Shown: positions 1-7,390 of the stretch, in pieces
How the letters are laid out: the number at the start of each line of letters is the position of its first letter
Numbering within the stretch: the first letter of the stretch is position 1
From: Bryobacterales bacterium
GTDB lineage: Bacteria; Acidobacteriota; Terriglobia; Bryobacterales; Bryobacteraceae
Reading direction: 5' to 3'
Assembly (NCBI GenBank): GCA_003163855.1
Contig: PLRJ01000043.1
Span: 1,911-35,591 of the forward strand
DNA: 33,681 bases
Made by a program: the position numbers and the translations under genes
Notes under the pieces: model-generated
Seen by the model: only the letters and a program-made list of their open reading frames with translations
Database searches by the model: none
Told to the model about the DNA's origin: nothing

Positions 1-194
1 AGCACGACGGTGCCGCGCACCATCTGGTCGGCATGCTTCGGATCGACGCCAAGGCGCATGTGCACCTCGACGGTCTCATCGAATTTGGTGAATTTGATTT
101 TTTGAACGAGAGTGACGGCTTCGGGAAGGAGATAAGGCTTAGCCTCAACCTGCTTCGCCGCAGCTTCGTACTTCTTGCCGGGCTTTTGACTCAT
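1..194 (-). CDS. rplA: 50S ribosomal protein L1, N-terminal part (cut by window edge)
   Basis: The reverse strand from ATG at 194-192 encodes 64 residues beginning [20 protein letters not shown] and continuing with a stretch ending in [18 protein letters not shown]. The pattern of a valine-rich helix, then [20 protein letters not shown] and VRGT, is the signature N-terminus of bacterial ribosomal protein L1. L1 binds 23S rRNA at the L1 stalk and, as known in E. coli, represses its own operon by binding its mRNA. The gene runs off the left edge, so about 170 residues are missing. No rplK lies upstream within the 700 bases available, although rplK-rplA is normally a tight pair; a promoter and leader sit there instead. 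A weak GGA is 10 bases before the start. Identification is firm from sequence pattern alone. Confidence 0.93.
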   Translation of the reverse strand, partial: MSQKPGKKYEAAAKQVEAKPYLLPEAVTLVQKIKFTKFDETVEVHMRLGVDPKHADQMVRGTVV

Positions 195-263
195 AAATTG
201 ACTGGTCCAAACGGCTAAGACTAAATAGAAGTCTGCGCCTCCCAAGATTAGGTGTGGAAACCT
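195..263 (-). other. rplA 5' leader
   Basis: About 70 transcribed bases would lie between the predicted promoter and the rplA start. On the minus strand the leader contains GGGAGGCGC followed by a small hairpin (AGACT, 7-base loop, AGTCT). L1 represses its own mRNA in several bacteria by binding a 23S-like site, so an autoregulatory element here is plausible, but I did not fold it or match it to a known leader family. Confidence 0.3.
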
Positions 264-269
264 TCAAGT

Positions 270-297
270 AGAATACCACAAAATTGGAAGTTGGCAA
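270..297 (-). promoter_or_regulatory. Predicted sigma70-type promoter of rplA
   Basis: On the minus strand, a -35 TTGCCA (297-292) and a -10 TATTCT (275-270) are separated by 16 bases. The predicted transcript would start near 263 and read into rplA. Its presence agrees with rplA not being co-transcribed with rplK here. Confidence 0.55.
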
Positions 298-301
298 GAG
301 T

Positions 302-463
302 TTAATTTGTGGAGGGCCGAGAGATCAGTGTCTGGTAGCGGCGAGATCGGCGGGGTCGAGCACGGTGATGACGGCGTGGACATACATGCTTGCCGTATTG
401 CGCATCATCGCTTCTGGTCATCCGCAGGAGGATGTTGGTGTCTAGGAGGCAATCGCCCCACAT
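302..463 (-). pseudogene. Remnant of a PIN-domain (VapC-type) toxin
   Basis: The 53-residue frame starts at ATG 463-461, which overlaps the stop of the antitoxin remnant as TGATG, the usual coupling in toxin-antitoxin operons. Residues 5-22 read CLLDTNILLRMTRSDDAQ. This is the first strand of a PIN domain with its catalytic aspartate (LLDTNILLR). PIN toxins are about 130 residues; here the frame becomes basic and low-complexity after residue 26 and stops at 304-302. The rest of the nuclease, with its other acidic residues, is absent. Another frame over the same bases reads AVITVLDPADLAATRH before a stop, which may be the tail of a different gene joined by deletion. I infer a truncated, inactive toxin. 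Confidence 0.6.
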
Positions 464-764
464 CAGTCATCCTCCCCGTAGAAGCTCGCGCGAGAGAACG
501 CTTCATCGGGCAGGGAGGGGATCTTATGGGAAAACTGCGCCATCTCGCGCAGGGTTGTTTCCAGCGGTTGTGGGTCGTAGGGCTCTTCGACGAACGTGGA
601 CACTGCGCGGCGCGGCGGCTCGGCCTGGCTGCCTAGCTCTTCGGGCGCATGCGCCGCTTGTCCAGAAGATGGGCGGCATAAAGTTCGACGCCGATGCCTT
701 GGGCGGCGGCTTGGCGAGCCAGCTCTGCTTGTGACTCCGGCTTGATATCGACTGTTAATGTCAT
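463..764 (-). pseudogene. Frameshifted antitoxin of a VapBC-type module
   Basis: From ATG 764-762 the minus strand reads MTLTVDIKPESQAELARQAA and on to a stop at residue 44 (635-633). This N-terminus is typical of short ribbon-helix-helix-like antitoxins paired with PIN toxins. One frame over, the coding pattern resumes without a stop (EELGSQAEPP, then MAQFSHKIPSLPDEAF, ending SFYGEDD at 465-463). The SHKIP-LPDEAF-R-SFY tail is the usual toxin-neutralising end of these proteins. A single-base deletion somewhere around 640-660 would explain the break. Without the shift the protein would be about 100 residues. As read, it gives only a 43-residue N-terminal piece. A sequencing error cannot be excluded. 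Confidence 0.6.
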
Positions 765-857
765 CGATTGGTCCCGTTCTCTATGATAATCCTGAATTGC
801 GAAACGAAGCCATTTGATGTAAGTGTCTTCGCAATGAAGCAGATACGGCGTTTTACG

Positions 858-886
858 AAACGAACTCCGGGGTGGGTTCGTTTTTT
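858..886. terminator. Hairpin with T-run downstream of the MFS gene
   Basis: An 8-base perfect inverted repeat, AAACGAAC at 858-865 and GTTCGTTT at 876-883, has a 10-base loop, and the right arm runs into six T residues (881-886) on the plus strand. It lies just past the stop of the minus-strand MFS gene at 893. The T-run favours termination of plus-strand transcripts; for the MFS transcript only three U residues follow the stem. It may work weakly in both directions. Confidence 0.45.
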
Positions 887-892
887 CGACTG

Positions 893-2200
893 CTATTTGG
901 CGGCGGTTTGGGCACTTTGCCGGGGCTGGGGTTCGCCTTCGTTCAGCTCTTCCAGCGTTTTTCCCTTGGTTTCCGGGAGCATCGTTAAGGTCACGACAAC
1001 ACCGACAAGGCTAACGGCGGCAGCCGCCAGCTCGGCTGCCAGGAGGCCGTGCCATTTCATCAGGAACGGGAATAGGAAGACGCCGACGAAGCCACCAACT
1101 TTACCTGTGGCGGCGGCTATGCCGTGGCCTGTGGTTCGAAGATCGACTGGAAAGACTTCTGCCGGATAGACGAAGGTTGTCGCGTTAGGGCCGAACTCGG
1201 TGAAAAAGTAACTTACGCCGTAGATCAAGAGAAACGGCGTTACCATCTTTTCGATGCCAGGGATAAGCGCCAGCGCAGCGAAGGAAACAGCCATCACTGT
1301 GAAGCCTAACGACTGAATCAACTTGCGGCCAAGGCGATCCATGGTGAGGGCAGCGACAAAATAGCCAGGTGCGGCAGCTACGGCGAAGACGGCGAGCTGG
1401 GTTAGGGTGTGCTTCAGGAGACTGGCGTGCGGCGCCAACGCATCGAGCAACAAAGGACTACTAACGGTGTTTCCGTAGTAGGCAAAATCCATGACGAACC
1501 AGGCGATGCTGACGCCCCAAAGACGCACCAGCATTTGGTGGCTTTGCTGGAAGCGCTGGTATCCTGCGAGGAAATTGCCTTTCGGGGCTTTTTCGTTTTT
1601 CTTGTGGGCGGCTTCAAATTGAGGCGTCTCCTTCAGCTTTCGGCGCGAATAGTAGACGGCCAGAGCGGGAACGGCGCCAAACGCCAGCAGAATGCGCCAC
1701 GCCAGATTGTCCGGCACATGCGAGCCGAGCAAGGAAGCTGCCAGTAGCGGGCCGAAGATGAGACCCGCGGCCTGCATGGCGAAGACCAGGCTGACCAGCA
1801 TGCCTCGGGACTGCTTGCCGGAGAATTCGCTCATGATGGTGGCGCTGACGGGGTAATCGCCGCCGATGCCGAGCCCCAGAATGATGCGGAAGAAGATGAG
1901 CCAGCCGATGCTGGGGGCGAGGGCGCTCGCGACAGCTCCGGCGGCTAGGACGAGCACTTCAACTCCATAGATTCGCTTTCTGCCGAGCACATCCGCGACG
2001 CGGCCGAACAGGACGGCGCCGACGGCGGAGGCCAGTAAGGCGGTGGAGGTCACCAGACCGGTTTCGAGCGGTGTGACATGCCATTGCTGCTTGAGCAGGG
2101 CCATGACAACGCCGATGATGAACAGATCGTAGGCATCGGTAAAGAAGCCCATGCCCGAGATGAACATGATCTTCCATTGGTCGTTAGAGACTTGTTCCAT
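893..2200 (-). CDS. MFS transporter, phosphate:H+ symporter (PHS)-like
   Basis: A 435-residue inner-membrane protein with about 12 hydrophobic segments. It carries GMGFFTDAYDLFIIG near the N-terminus, GRVADVLGRKR in the first cytoplasmic loop, and GLGIGGDYPVSATIMSE in helix 4-5, followed by ALAVYYSRRKLKETPQF. These motifs mark the PHS (phosphate:H+ symporter) and neighbouring metabolite:H+ symporter branches of the major facilitator superfamily. Phosphate is the best guess; an organic acid substrate remains possible. I chose ATG at 2200 because family members start a few residues before the first helix; a TTG at 2218 would add six residues, and neither has a strong ribosome binding site. The gene is divergent from the M2 peptidase, with about 100 bases between them. 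Confidence 0.82.
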   Translation of the reverse strand: MEQVSNDQWKIMFISGMGFFTDAYDLFIIGVVMALLKQQWHVTPLETGLVTSTALLASAVGAVLFGRVADVLGRKRIYGVEVLVLAAGAVASALAPSIGWLIFFRIILGLGIGGDYPVSATIMSEFSGKQSRGMLVSLVFAMQAAGLIFGPLLAASLLGSHVPDNLAWRILLAFGAVPALAVYYSRRKLKETPQFEAAHKKNEKAPKGNFLAGYQRFQQSHQMLVRLWGVSIAWFVMDFAYYGNTVSSPLLLDALAPHASLLKHTLTQLAVFAVAAAPGYFVAALTMDRLGRKLIQSLGFTVMAVSFAALALIPGIEKMVTPFLLIYGVSYFFTEFGPNATTFVYPAEVFPVDLRTTGHGIAAATGKVGGFVGVFLFPFLMKWHGLLAAELAAAAVSLVGVVVTLTMLPETKGKTLEELNEGEPQPRQSAQTAAK

Positions 2201-2302
2201 TCGGCAAGTTAGATTCAACGGCTGAATGGGAGAGAAACAGGGAAGTTGGTTACAGTCTTATGAAGATTCGCCGCCTGGGCAGAGTTAGTAGAGGATAGAA
2301 GC

Positions 2303-4120
2303 ATGCGAACCGTTGTTCTAGCTTTGTTGCTTGCGGCCGTTGCGGCCGCAGCTGCGAAACCTAGCGTCGCCGATGCGCGGGCGTTTATGGACAAAGCCGA
2401 AGCTGAGTTGTTGGATTTAACCAATGAAGCGCAGCGTTCCGGGTGGATTGAAGAAACCTATATTACGCAGGACACGGAAACAGAATCAGCCAAGGCGCAG
2501 GAACGTTTGATTGCGCGTACGACGGAATTGGTTGATCAGGCCAGGCAGTTTGATGGACTGAAGCTGCCGCCCGAACTGGCTAGGGAGTTCCTGTTGATGC
2601 GTTTGAGTCTTCCCTTACCCGCTCCGCACGAGGCAGCATTGCGCGCGCGAGCCACTGCGGTGGCGGCTTCGCTTGATGGCAGCTATGGCGCAGGCAAGTA
2701 TTGCCCGAATGGGGACACGTCTAAATGCATCGGGATCGATGAGCTTGATGTGCGTATGGCGAAGAGCCGCGATCCCAGGGAACTGGCCGAACTGTGGGCG
2801 GGGTGGCACAAGATTGGCGCACCGATGCGCGAGCGGTACGCGGACTTGGTGAAGCTTTCGAACCAGGGGGCGCGCGAGCTTGGCTTTGCCGACACAGGCG
2901 CCTTGTGGCGCGCGGGCTACGACATGCCAGCGGATGCCTTTTCGGCCGATCTGGAGCGCCTTTGGATGCAAGTTGAGCCGCTGTATAGAGAGCTACATAC
3001 CTACGTGCGACGCAAGCTGATTGAGAAGTACGGGGCGCACGCCAAGCGCGCCGACGGCATGATACCGGCGCATCTGTTAGGCAACATGTGGGCGCAAGAG
3101 TGGGGCAACATTTACGATATTGCGGCTCCTGCCGAGTCTTACAAGACGGCGGATATCGGCGAAACGCTGCAGGAGAAGCATGTCGATGCCAAGGGCGTTG
3201 TCACTTACGGCGAGCATTTCTTCCAGTCGCTAGGTTTCGAGGCGCTGCCTGCGACTTTTTGGGAACGGTCGCAACTGACCAAGCCGCGCGACCGGGATGT
3301 CGTTTGCCACGCCAGCGCCTGGGATGTCGATAACGATAAAGATGTCCGGTTGAAGGTGTGCATCCACGTAACCACCGACGATTTCACCACCGTGCATCAC
3401 GAACTGGGCCACAACTACTATCAGATGGCTTATCGCACGCTGCCTTTTCTGTTCCGCAACGGCGCCAACGACGGCTTTCATGAAGCGATCGGCGATTCCA
3501 TTGCTCTGTCGATTACGCCCGAGTATCTGAAAAAAGTAGGCTTGGTGGATACCATTCCGCCGCCGGAAGCCGACATTCCTTTGTTGCTGCGAACGGCCAT
3601 GGACAAAGTGGCCGCGCTGCCCTGGATGCTGGTGGTGGATAAGTGGCGCTGGGAAGTTTTTGGAGGCGAAGTGAAGCCTGAGCATTACAACGACGCGTGG
3701 TGGCGGCTGCGGGAAAAGTACCAGGGCGTGGCGCCGCCGGTAGACCGGTCGGAAGCGGACTTTGATCCGGGCGCGAAGTACCACATTCCGTCCAACACGC
3801 CGTATGTGCGCTATTTCCTGGCGCGGATTTATCAGTTCCAGTTTTACAAGGCGATGTGCGACGCGTCAGGCTACAAAGGGCCGTTGAATCGGTGTTCGTT
3901 TTATGAGTCGAAAGAGGCGGGCGCGAAGTTGAACGCGATGTTAAAAATGGGAGCGTCCAAACCTTGGCCGGAGGCGATGCGCGTCATGACTGGAGAAGAT
4001 AAGGCAGACGCGGGGCCAATGTTGGAATACTTCGCTCCCCTGCTAACTTGGCTCAAAGAGCAGAACAAGGGACAGAGTGAAGGCTGGACGGTGAGTGAAA
4101 ATCCACAGAAGAGCCAGTAA
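2303..4120 (+). CDS. Secreted M2 family (ACE-like) zinc dipeptidyl carboxypeptidase
   Basis: A 605-residue protein with a signal peptide (residues 1 to about 19, Ala-rich h-region). The zinc site is H366-E-L-G-H370, with the third ligand in HEAIGD at E394. The 24-residue spacing from the second histidine to the glutamate matches human ACE. Length fits a single-domain M2 enzyme. Family members remove C-terminal dipeptides from oligopeptides, probably in the periplasm here. GAGG at 2291-2294 lies 8 bases before the ATG. The gene is convergent with the envelope cluster that follows and divergent from the MFS transporter. The 119 bases after the stop (to 4239) hold no gene; I see only a short CGGC-AAAA-GCCG hairpin near 4203. 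No key residue is missing. Confidence 0.93.
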   Translation: MRTVVLALLLAAVAAAAAKPSVADARAFMDKAEAELLDLTNEAQRSGWIEETYITQDTETESAKAQERLIARTTELVDQARQFDGLKLPPELAREFLLMRLSLPLPAPHEAALRARATAVAASLDGSYGAGKYCPNGDTSKCIGIDELDVRMAKSRDPRELAELWAGWHKIGAPMRERYADLVKLSNQGARELGFADTGALWRAGYDMPADAFSADLERLWMQVEPLYRELHTYVRRKLIEKYGAHAKRADGMIPAHLLGNMWAQEWGNIYDIAAPAESYKTADIGETLQEKHVDAKGVVTYGEHFFQSLGFEALPATFWERSQLTKPRDRDVVCHASAWDVDNDKDVRLKVCIHVTTDDFTTVHHELGHNYYQMAYRTLPFLFRNGANDGFHEAIGDSIALSITPEYLKKVGLVDTIPPPEADIPLLLRTAMDKVAALPWMLVVDKWRWEVFGGEVKPEHYNDAWWRLREKYQGVAPPVDRSEADFDPGAKYHIPSNTPYVRYFLARIYQFQFYKAMCDASGYKGPLNRCSFYESKEAGAKLNAMLKMGASKPWPEAMRVMTGEDKADAGPMLEYFAPLLTWLKEQNKGQSEGWTVSENPQKSQ

Positions 4121-4239
4121 AAGACAAGGTTTTCGGAGGGTGGAAAGCCGGTACAGACACAGTGTTTGCCGTTCATCATTAACGTGTTGAAGAAGGTTTC
4201 GGCGGCAAAAGCCGTGTCAGTCCCGGTTTTCCGCTGTAG

Positions 4240-4749
4240 CTAAATTTTTTGCTTTAACAGGTCTTCGGCATCGTGCAGATGCTTTTCGATGACAGGGAGC
4301 GCTTTGTTGGCATAGGCTTTCAGATCGGCGTTGGAACCGTGCTCGGCTTCTTGTTTGAACGCGCGAACCAAGCGTTCGTGCTCGGTAGCCTGGCCCGTCA
4401 GGAAGGCATGGTCGAAAGCTTTGCCGGAATAGCAATTCAGGGCATTGATGGTTCGAATATCCTGCCGGTCGAGACCCTTCGGGATAACGTCTTGCGCCTT
4501 GGCAGCGGCGACGGTAAGTTCCTGGTACTCGGTTGTGTGGTCCTGCACCAGGGATTTACCGAATTGTTTGACGCTTTCACTAGCGCCGCGCCCTTCGGCA
4601 TCTTTGCCGAGATGCGCGATCATCATGTCCGCCTGGGCGGCCATGACAACGAACGATCCATCACTGCCAATGGCGTAAAAAGGCTTGTGAGTGGCGGCGA
4701 AGAGAGCGGAAGCGCCCAATAAAACGGGGATTATTAATTTCTTAGACAT
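4240..4749 (-). CDS. DUF4142 domain secreted protein
   Basis: A 169-residue protein with an N-terminal signal sequence (about residues 1-18). The body is helical and has the DUF4142 pattern: G-FV-MAAQADM near residue 35, VKQFGKSLVQDHTTEY near residue 60-75, then FDHAFLTGQATEHERLVRAF and a closing LPVIEKHLHDAEDL. DUF4142 proteins are ferritin-like-fold envelope proteins of unknown function, often linked to stress. AAGGA lies 7 bases before the ATG. It is the last gene of a minus-strand cluster with pal; the 19-base gap to the upstream gene suggests co-transcription. Confidence 0.85.
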   Translation of the reverse strand: MSKKLIIPVLLGASALFAATHKPFYAIGSDGSFVVMAAQADMMIAHLGKDAEGRGASESVKQFGKSLVQDHTTEYQELTVAAAKAQDVIPKGLDRQDIRTINALNCYSGKAFDHAFLTGQATEHERLVRAFKQEAEHGSNADLKAYANKALPVIEKHLHDAEDLLKQKI

Positions 4750-4768
4750 TCGTTTTCCTTTGGGCTTG

Positions 4769-5194
4769 TTACGCAGTTTGACGGTGGAACGAAATTTTTT
4801 CCGATCGTTGCGAGGACGAAAGCGGAACGGTTTCTACCGTCAACGTTTTCCCGTCAGGACTGACCATGAGCCACTTCTTGATAGAGCCATTTTCCCGTTC
4901 ACATATTTCAACTAGCTTTGTGCCGTTGAAATACATCATGATCTTTTCGGCGTGGCCGCCTTCCTTGGCCTTGCACTCCTCGCCGGTCAAGGAGCAGGTA
5001 AAGTCAGCCTCTACCCGCCCCTCTTTCATCTCCTGGACATGAACTTTTCCGTCTTTCTGATCGAGCACCCACTTCTGGTTGGCGTCGGTGTCAGAGAGCC
5101 AGGTTCCGGAAACATCAGGCGTTTGCGCCGCCAGCGTGAAAGCAGCGGCGAAAATCAATGCAAATCGAATCCAGCAAGATCTATCGATGCGCAT
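4769..5194 (-). CDS. Small secreted beta-rich protein, unknown function
   Basis: A 141-residue protein with a signal peptide (cleavage likely after AAQ near residue 24) followed by DVSGTWLSDTDANQKWVLDQ. The alternation of short strands (GTW, KWVL, KVHVQEM, DFTCSLTGEEC, KIMMYFNGTKLVEI, LTVETVPL) resembles the small secreted lipocalin-like proteins common in Acidobacteriota, but I cannot assign a named domain. Two cysteines (CSLTGEEC) could form a disulfide. AAGGAG lies 6 bases before the start. It follows pal by only 10 bases, so the two are probably one transcript and the product likely acts in the periplasm. Confidence 0.75.
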   Translation of the reverse strand: MRIDRSCWIRFALIFAAAFTLAAQTPDVSGTWLSDTDANQKWVLDQKDGKVHVQEMKEGRVEADFTCSLTGEECKAKEGGHAEKIMMYFNGTKLVEICERENGSIKKWLMVSPDGKTLTVETVPLSSSQRSEKISFHRQTA

Positions 5195-5204
5195 GAGAGT
5201 CTCC

Positions 5205-5792
5205 TTAGCTCGCCTGTTGATCTTGCGTGATGTGGGCGCGGCGGTTCTTCTGCCAGCAGCTTTCCGTATGTTCGGTGCACACCGGATCTTCTTTGCCGAA
5301 GCTGACGGTTCGAAGTTGCGATGCGGGCAGGCCTAGATTCACCAGGAACTGTTCGGCCTTCTTAGCTCGTTCGTCTCCTAGAGCCAGATTGTATTCCTCC
5401 GAACCTCGCTCGTCACAGAAGCCTTGCACGGTCAGCTTGTAGTGCGGATATTGTTGCAGAATCTGACGCAGAGTTGAGGCATCAGCCTGAAGTGTGCTTT
5501 GCGCCTGCGGCGTCAGGTTGTGTTTGTCGTAACCAAAGTAGACATCCTGAATGCGATCGATAAGCGCCTGGATGCGTGCTTTGGTGTTGTCATCCGGCAT
5601 GGCGACGACGGCGGTTTCTTTAGTCACTTGCACCGCGGCCGGCTGCGGGGATGGCGGAGGCGGAGGGGTTGCTTTGGCAACGGCGTTAGGGGGTGGAGGA
5701 GCCGGCGGGGCCACAGCAACCTGCTTGTGGCATCCCGCCATAAAAGCTAGCAGTCCAACGAAAGTAAGCGTACTGGCTATTTTGTAGTTCAT
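5205..5792 (-). CDS. pal: Peptidoglycan-associated lipoprotein (OmpA-like C-terminal domain)
   Basis: A 195-residue outer-membrane lipoprotein. The signal peptide ends in a lipobox (FMAGC, lipidated Cys21). A proline- and alanine-rich linker follows (about residues 25-60), then an OmpA-like domain from about residue 80. Its peptidoglycan-binding segment reads GFCDERGSEEYNLALGDERA, with the conserved Asp and Arg. Canonical Pal has GHADERG, so the histidine is replaced by phenylalanine and the alanine by cysteine. The C-terminus CTEHTESCWQKNRRAH matches the usual CWQKNRR ending. Pal ties the outer membrane to peptidoglycan and works with TolB; no tol gene lies nearby. GAGG lies 8 bases before the ATG. 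The roughly 145-base leader contains a small hairpin (AGGAG-CTT-CTCCT, 5859-5871). Confidence 0.9.
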   Translation of the reverse strand: MNYKIASTLTFVGLLAFMAGCHKQVAVAPPAPPPPNAVAKATPPPPPSPQPAAVQVTKETAVVAMPDDNTKARIQALIDRIQDVYFGYDKHNLTPQAQSTLQADASTLRQILQQYPHYKLTVQGFCDERGSEEYNLALGDERAKKAEQFLVNLGLPASQLRTVSFGKEDPVCTEHTESCWQKNRRAHITQDQQAS

Positions 5793-5937
5793 TTTTTATC
5801 CTCAGGCAGAATCGCAGCAAAAGGAGAACCCGAGAATCTGTCTAGGAGCTGGCAGTTCAGGAGCTTCTCCTCTTGCTTGGCGAGGCTTCCTTGGTCCCAC
5901 AGTAATTGGTTAGGGCGGCTAAAGAAATCACCCCGGC

Positions 5938-5966
5938 ACAGTATCTTTGCGCCGCCGATATACTGT
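5938..5966. promoter_or_regulatory. Inverted repeat between divergent pal and kinase genes
   Basis: ACAGTAT (5938-5944) and ATACTGT (5960-5966) are perfect 7-base arms with centres 22 bases apart. Each arm contains a -10-like hexamer facing outward: TATACT (5959-5964, plus strand, toward the kinase) and GATACT (5945-5940, minus strand, toward pal, with GAGACA 18 bases upstream as a possible -35). It may be a pair of divergent promoters sharing a symmetric operator. A NarL/LuxR-type regulator such as the one at 7353 could bind here; that is inference. Confidence 0.4.
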
Positions 5967-6019
5967 CTCGACGTGATGGCAGAAGTGGCGGCAACTATGC
6001 CAACCTAGTGAGTTAAGCT

Positions 6020-7390
6020 ATGCGGCGGCACCCTTGGCAGGCACTGGCGGCGGGTTTTGGCGGATTGCTGCTGATCATGGCAGCGGCCGAAGCGGGTTCT
6101 CTGCTTATGCTGAACGGCCTGCGCACCAGCGATGCGCATGTGGAGCAGCGCTTCCTGGAACGCAGCCGTATGTTGGAGCAGATTCGCTCGTCCATCTACC
6201 TTTCCGGAACCGTTGCTCGTGATTCCTTGCTGGCTCCGGCGGGTAGCGCTTCGTCGCAACTGGCTGAAATAAAGAGTTTGCATAAGCAGACGGACGAGGC
6301 GCTCGAAAAGTACCGGAAATCGCTTGAACCGGAGGAAGGCGTCGCGTTTGCGAGTCTGCGCACCGAGATAGAGGCTTATTGGCGGGTGCTGAACCAGACA
6401 TTCGCGTGGACCGAGGCGGAACGCGAGAAGTACCGCTACCAGTTCTTCTACAGCGAATTAATTCCCAGGCGCACGTCGATGCTGCAAATTGCGGATCGCG
6501 TAGGGCAGTTGAATGAGCAGAGTTTGCAGCGGGGCGACCAGCGGCTGGCCGGATTGTTTGAGCGGCTGCGGTTCGGGTTGATAGGCATGATTGTGGTGAC
6601 GCTGATGGGCGGGTCGGTTCTGGCAATCTATACCAGCACGACGATACTGCGTCTGCAAAATAGTGTGCGCATCAGCCTGGAAGAAAATATCGACGCCAAG
6701 ACCAACCTGCGCGATCTTTCGGCCAAACTGGTGCGCGCGCAGGAAGAGGAACGGCGCGCCTTATCGCGCGAGTTGCACGATGAAGCGGGGCAGTCGTTCA
6801 CGGCGATCCTGATGGAGGCGGAGAATCTGCTCGACATGGAGGGGACGACAAGCGCCCGTCCGCATCTTGAATCCATCCGGCTGTTGGCGCAACGCGGCAT
6901 GGCGGAAACCAGGAATATGGCGCTGCTGCTAAGGCCGTCAATGCTGGATGATTTCGGGCTGGTACCGGCACTGACGTGGCAAGCGAAGGAGACAGCCAAG
7001 CGGACCGGTTTGCGGGTGCAGGTGTCGGCAGCGGATCTGCCGCGCGATTTGCCGGAGGAACACAAGACCTGCATCTACCGCATTGTGCAGGAGGCGCTGA
7101 ACAACGCCGCCAAACATGCGCAGGCAAGCGCGGTCCAGGTGCGTTTGCAGCGCACCGGCGACCGAATTGAGTTGAGCGTGCAGGATGACGGCAGCGGCTT
7201 TGATGCCGAGCGTGTCAGGGGACTGGGTTTACTGGGCATGGAGGAACGCGTTCATCACCTGGGCGGGGTGTTCACGATTGATTCGCAGGCGGGCCGCGGA
7301 ACGGCGCTGAACATAGCTCTGCCCATGGCGAGCATGGCCATGGAGGAGGCGCATGAAACCGATCCGGATCCTGTTGGCCGACGATCATAA
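6020..7390 (+). CDS. NarL-type sensor histidine kinase (HisKA_3)
   Basis: A 456-residue membrane kinase. One transmembrane helix lies at about residues 12-32, a helical periplasmic region at about 33-185, and a second helix at about 187-208. The dimerisation domain has the HisKA_3 motif LSRELHDEAGQSFTAI with phosphoacceptor His253. The HATPase domain shows IVQEALNNAAKHAQ (N box) and DDGSGFD, then GLGLLGMEERV and GRGTALNI (G boxes). The periplasmic part looks like a four-helix bundle, as in CHASE3 or MCP-like sensors; the ligand is unknown. It overlaps the response regulator by 38 bases, so the pair is surely co-expressed. No strong ribosome binding site precedes the ATG, so the exact start is uncertain. 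Confidence 0.88.
   Translation: MRRHPWQALAAGFGGLLLIMAAAEAGSLLMLNGLRTSDAHVEQRFLERSRMLEQIRSSIYLSGTVARDSLLAPAGSASSQLAEIKSLHKQTDEALEKYRKSLEPEEGVAFASLRTEIEAYWRVLNQTFAWTEAEREKYRYQFFYSELIPRRTSMLQIADRVGQLNEQSLQRGDQRLAGLFERLRFGLIGMIVVTLMGGSVLAIYTSTTILRLQNSVRISLEENIDAKTNLRDLSAKLVRAQEEERRALSRELHDEAGQSFTAILMEAENLLDMEGTTSARPHLESIRLLAQRGMAETRNMALLLRPSMLDDFGLVPALTWQAKETAKRTGLRVQVSAADLPRDLPEEHKTCIYRIVQEALNNAAKHAQASAVQVRLQRTGDRIELSVQDDGSGFDAERVRGLGLLGMEERVHHLGGVFTIDSQAGRGTALNIALPMASMAMEEAHETDPDPVGRRS

Noticed and set aside
3230..3784. 184-residue minus-strand open frame opposite the M2 peptidase
   Set aside because: It lies over the zinc-binding core of the peptidase and shows no domain pattern.
5793..5940. 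Possible riboswitch in the pal leader (GGGGTGA and CCTAACC fragments)
   Set aside because: The order and spacing of conserved blocks do not match the c-di-AMP (ydaO) or cobalamin riboswitch; only a small hairpin is convincing.
5935..5950. Sigma54-like GGCAC...TTTGC upstream of the kinase
   Set aside because: The GG and GC elements are 12 bases apart instead of 10, and no activator site or enhancer-type regulator is nearby.
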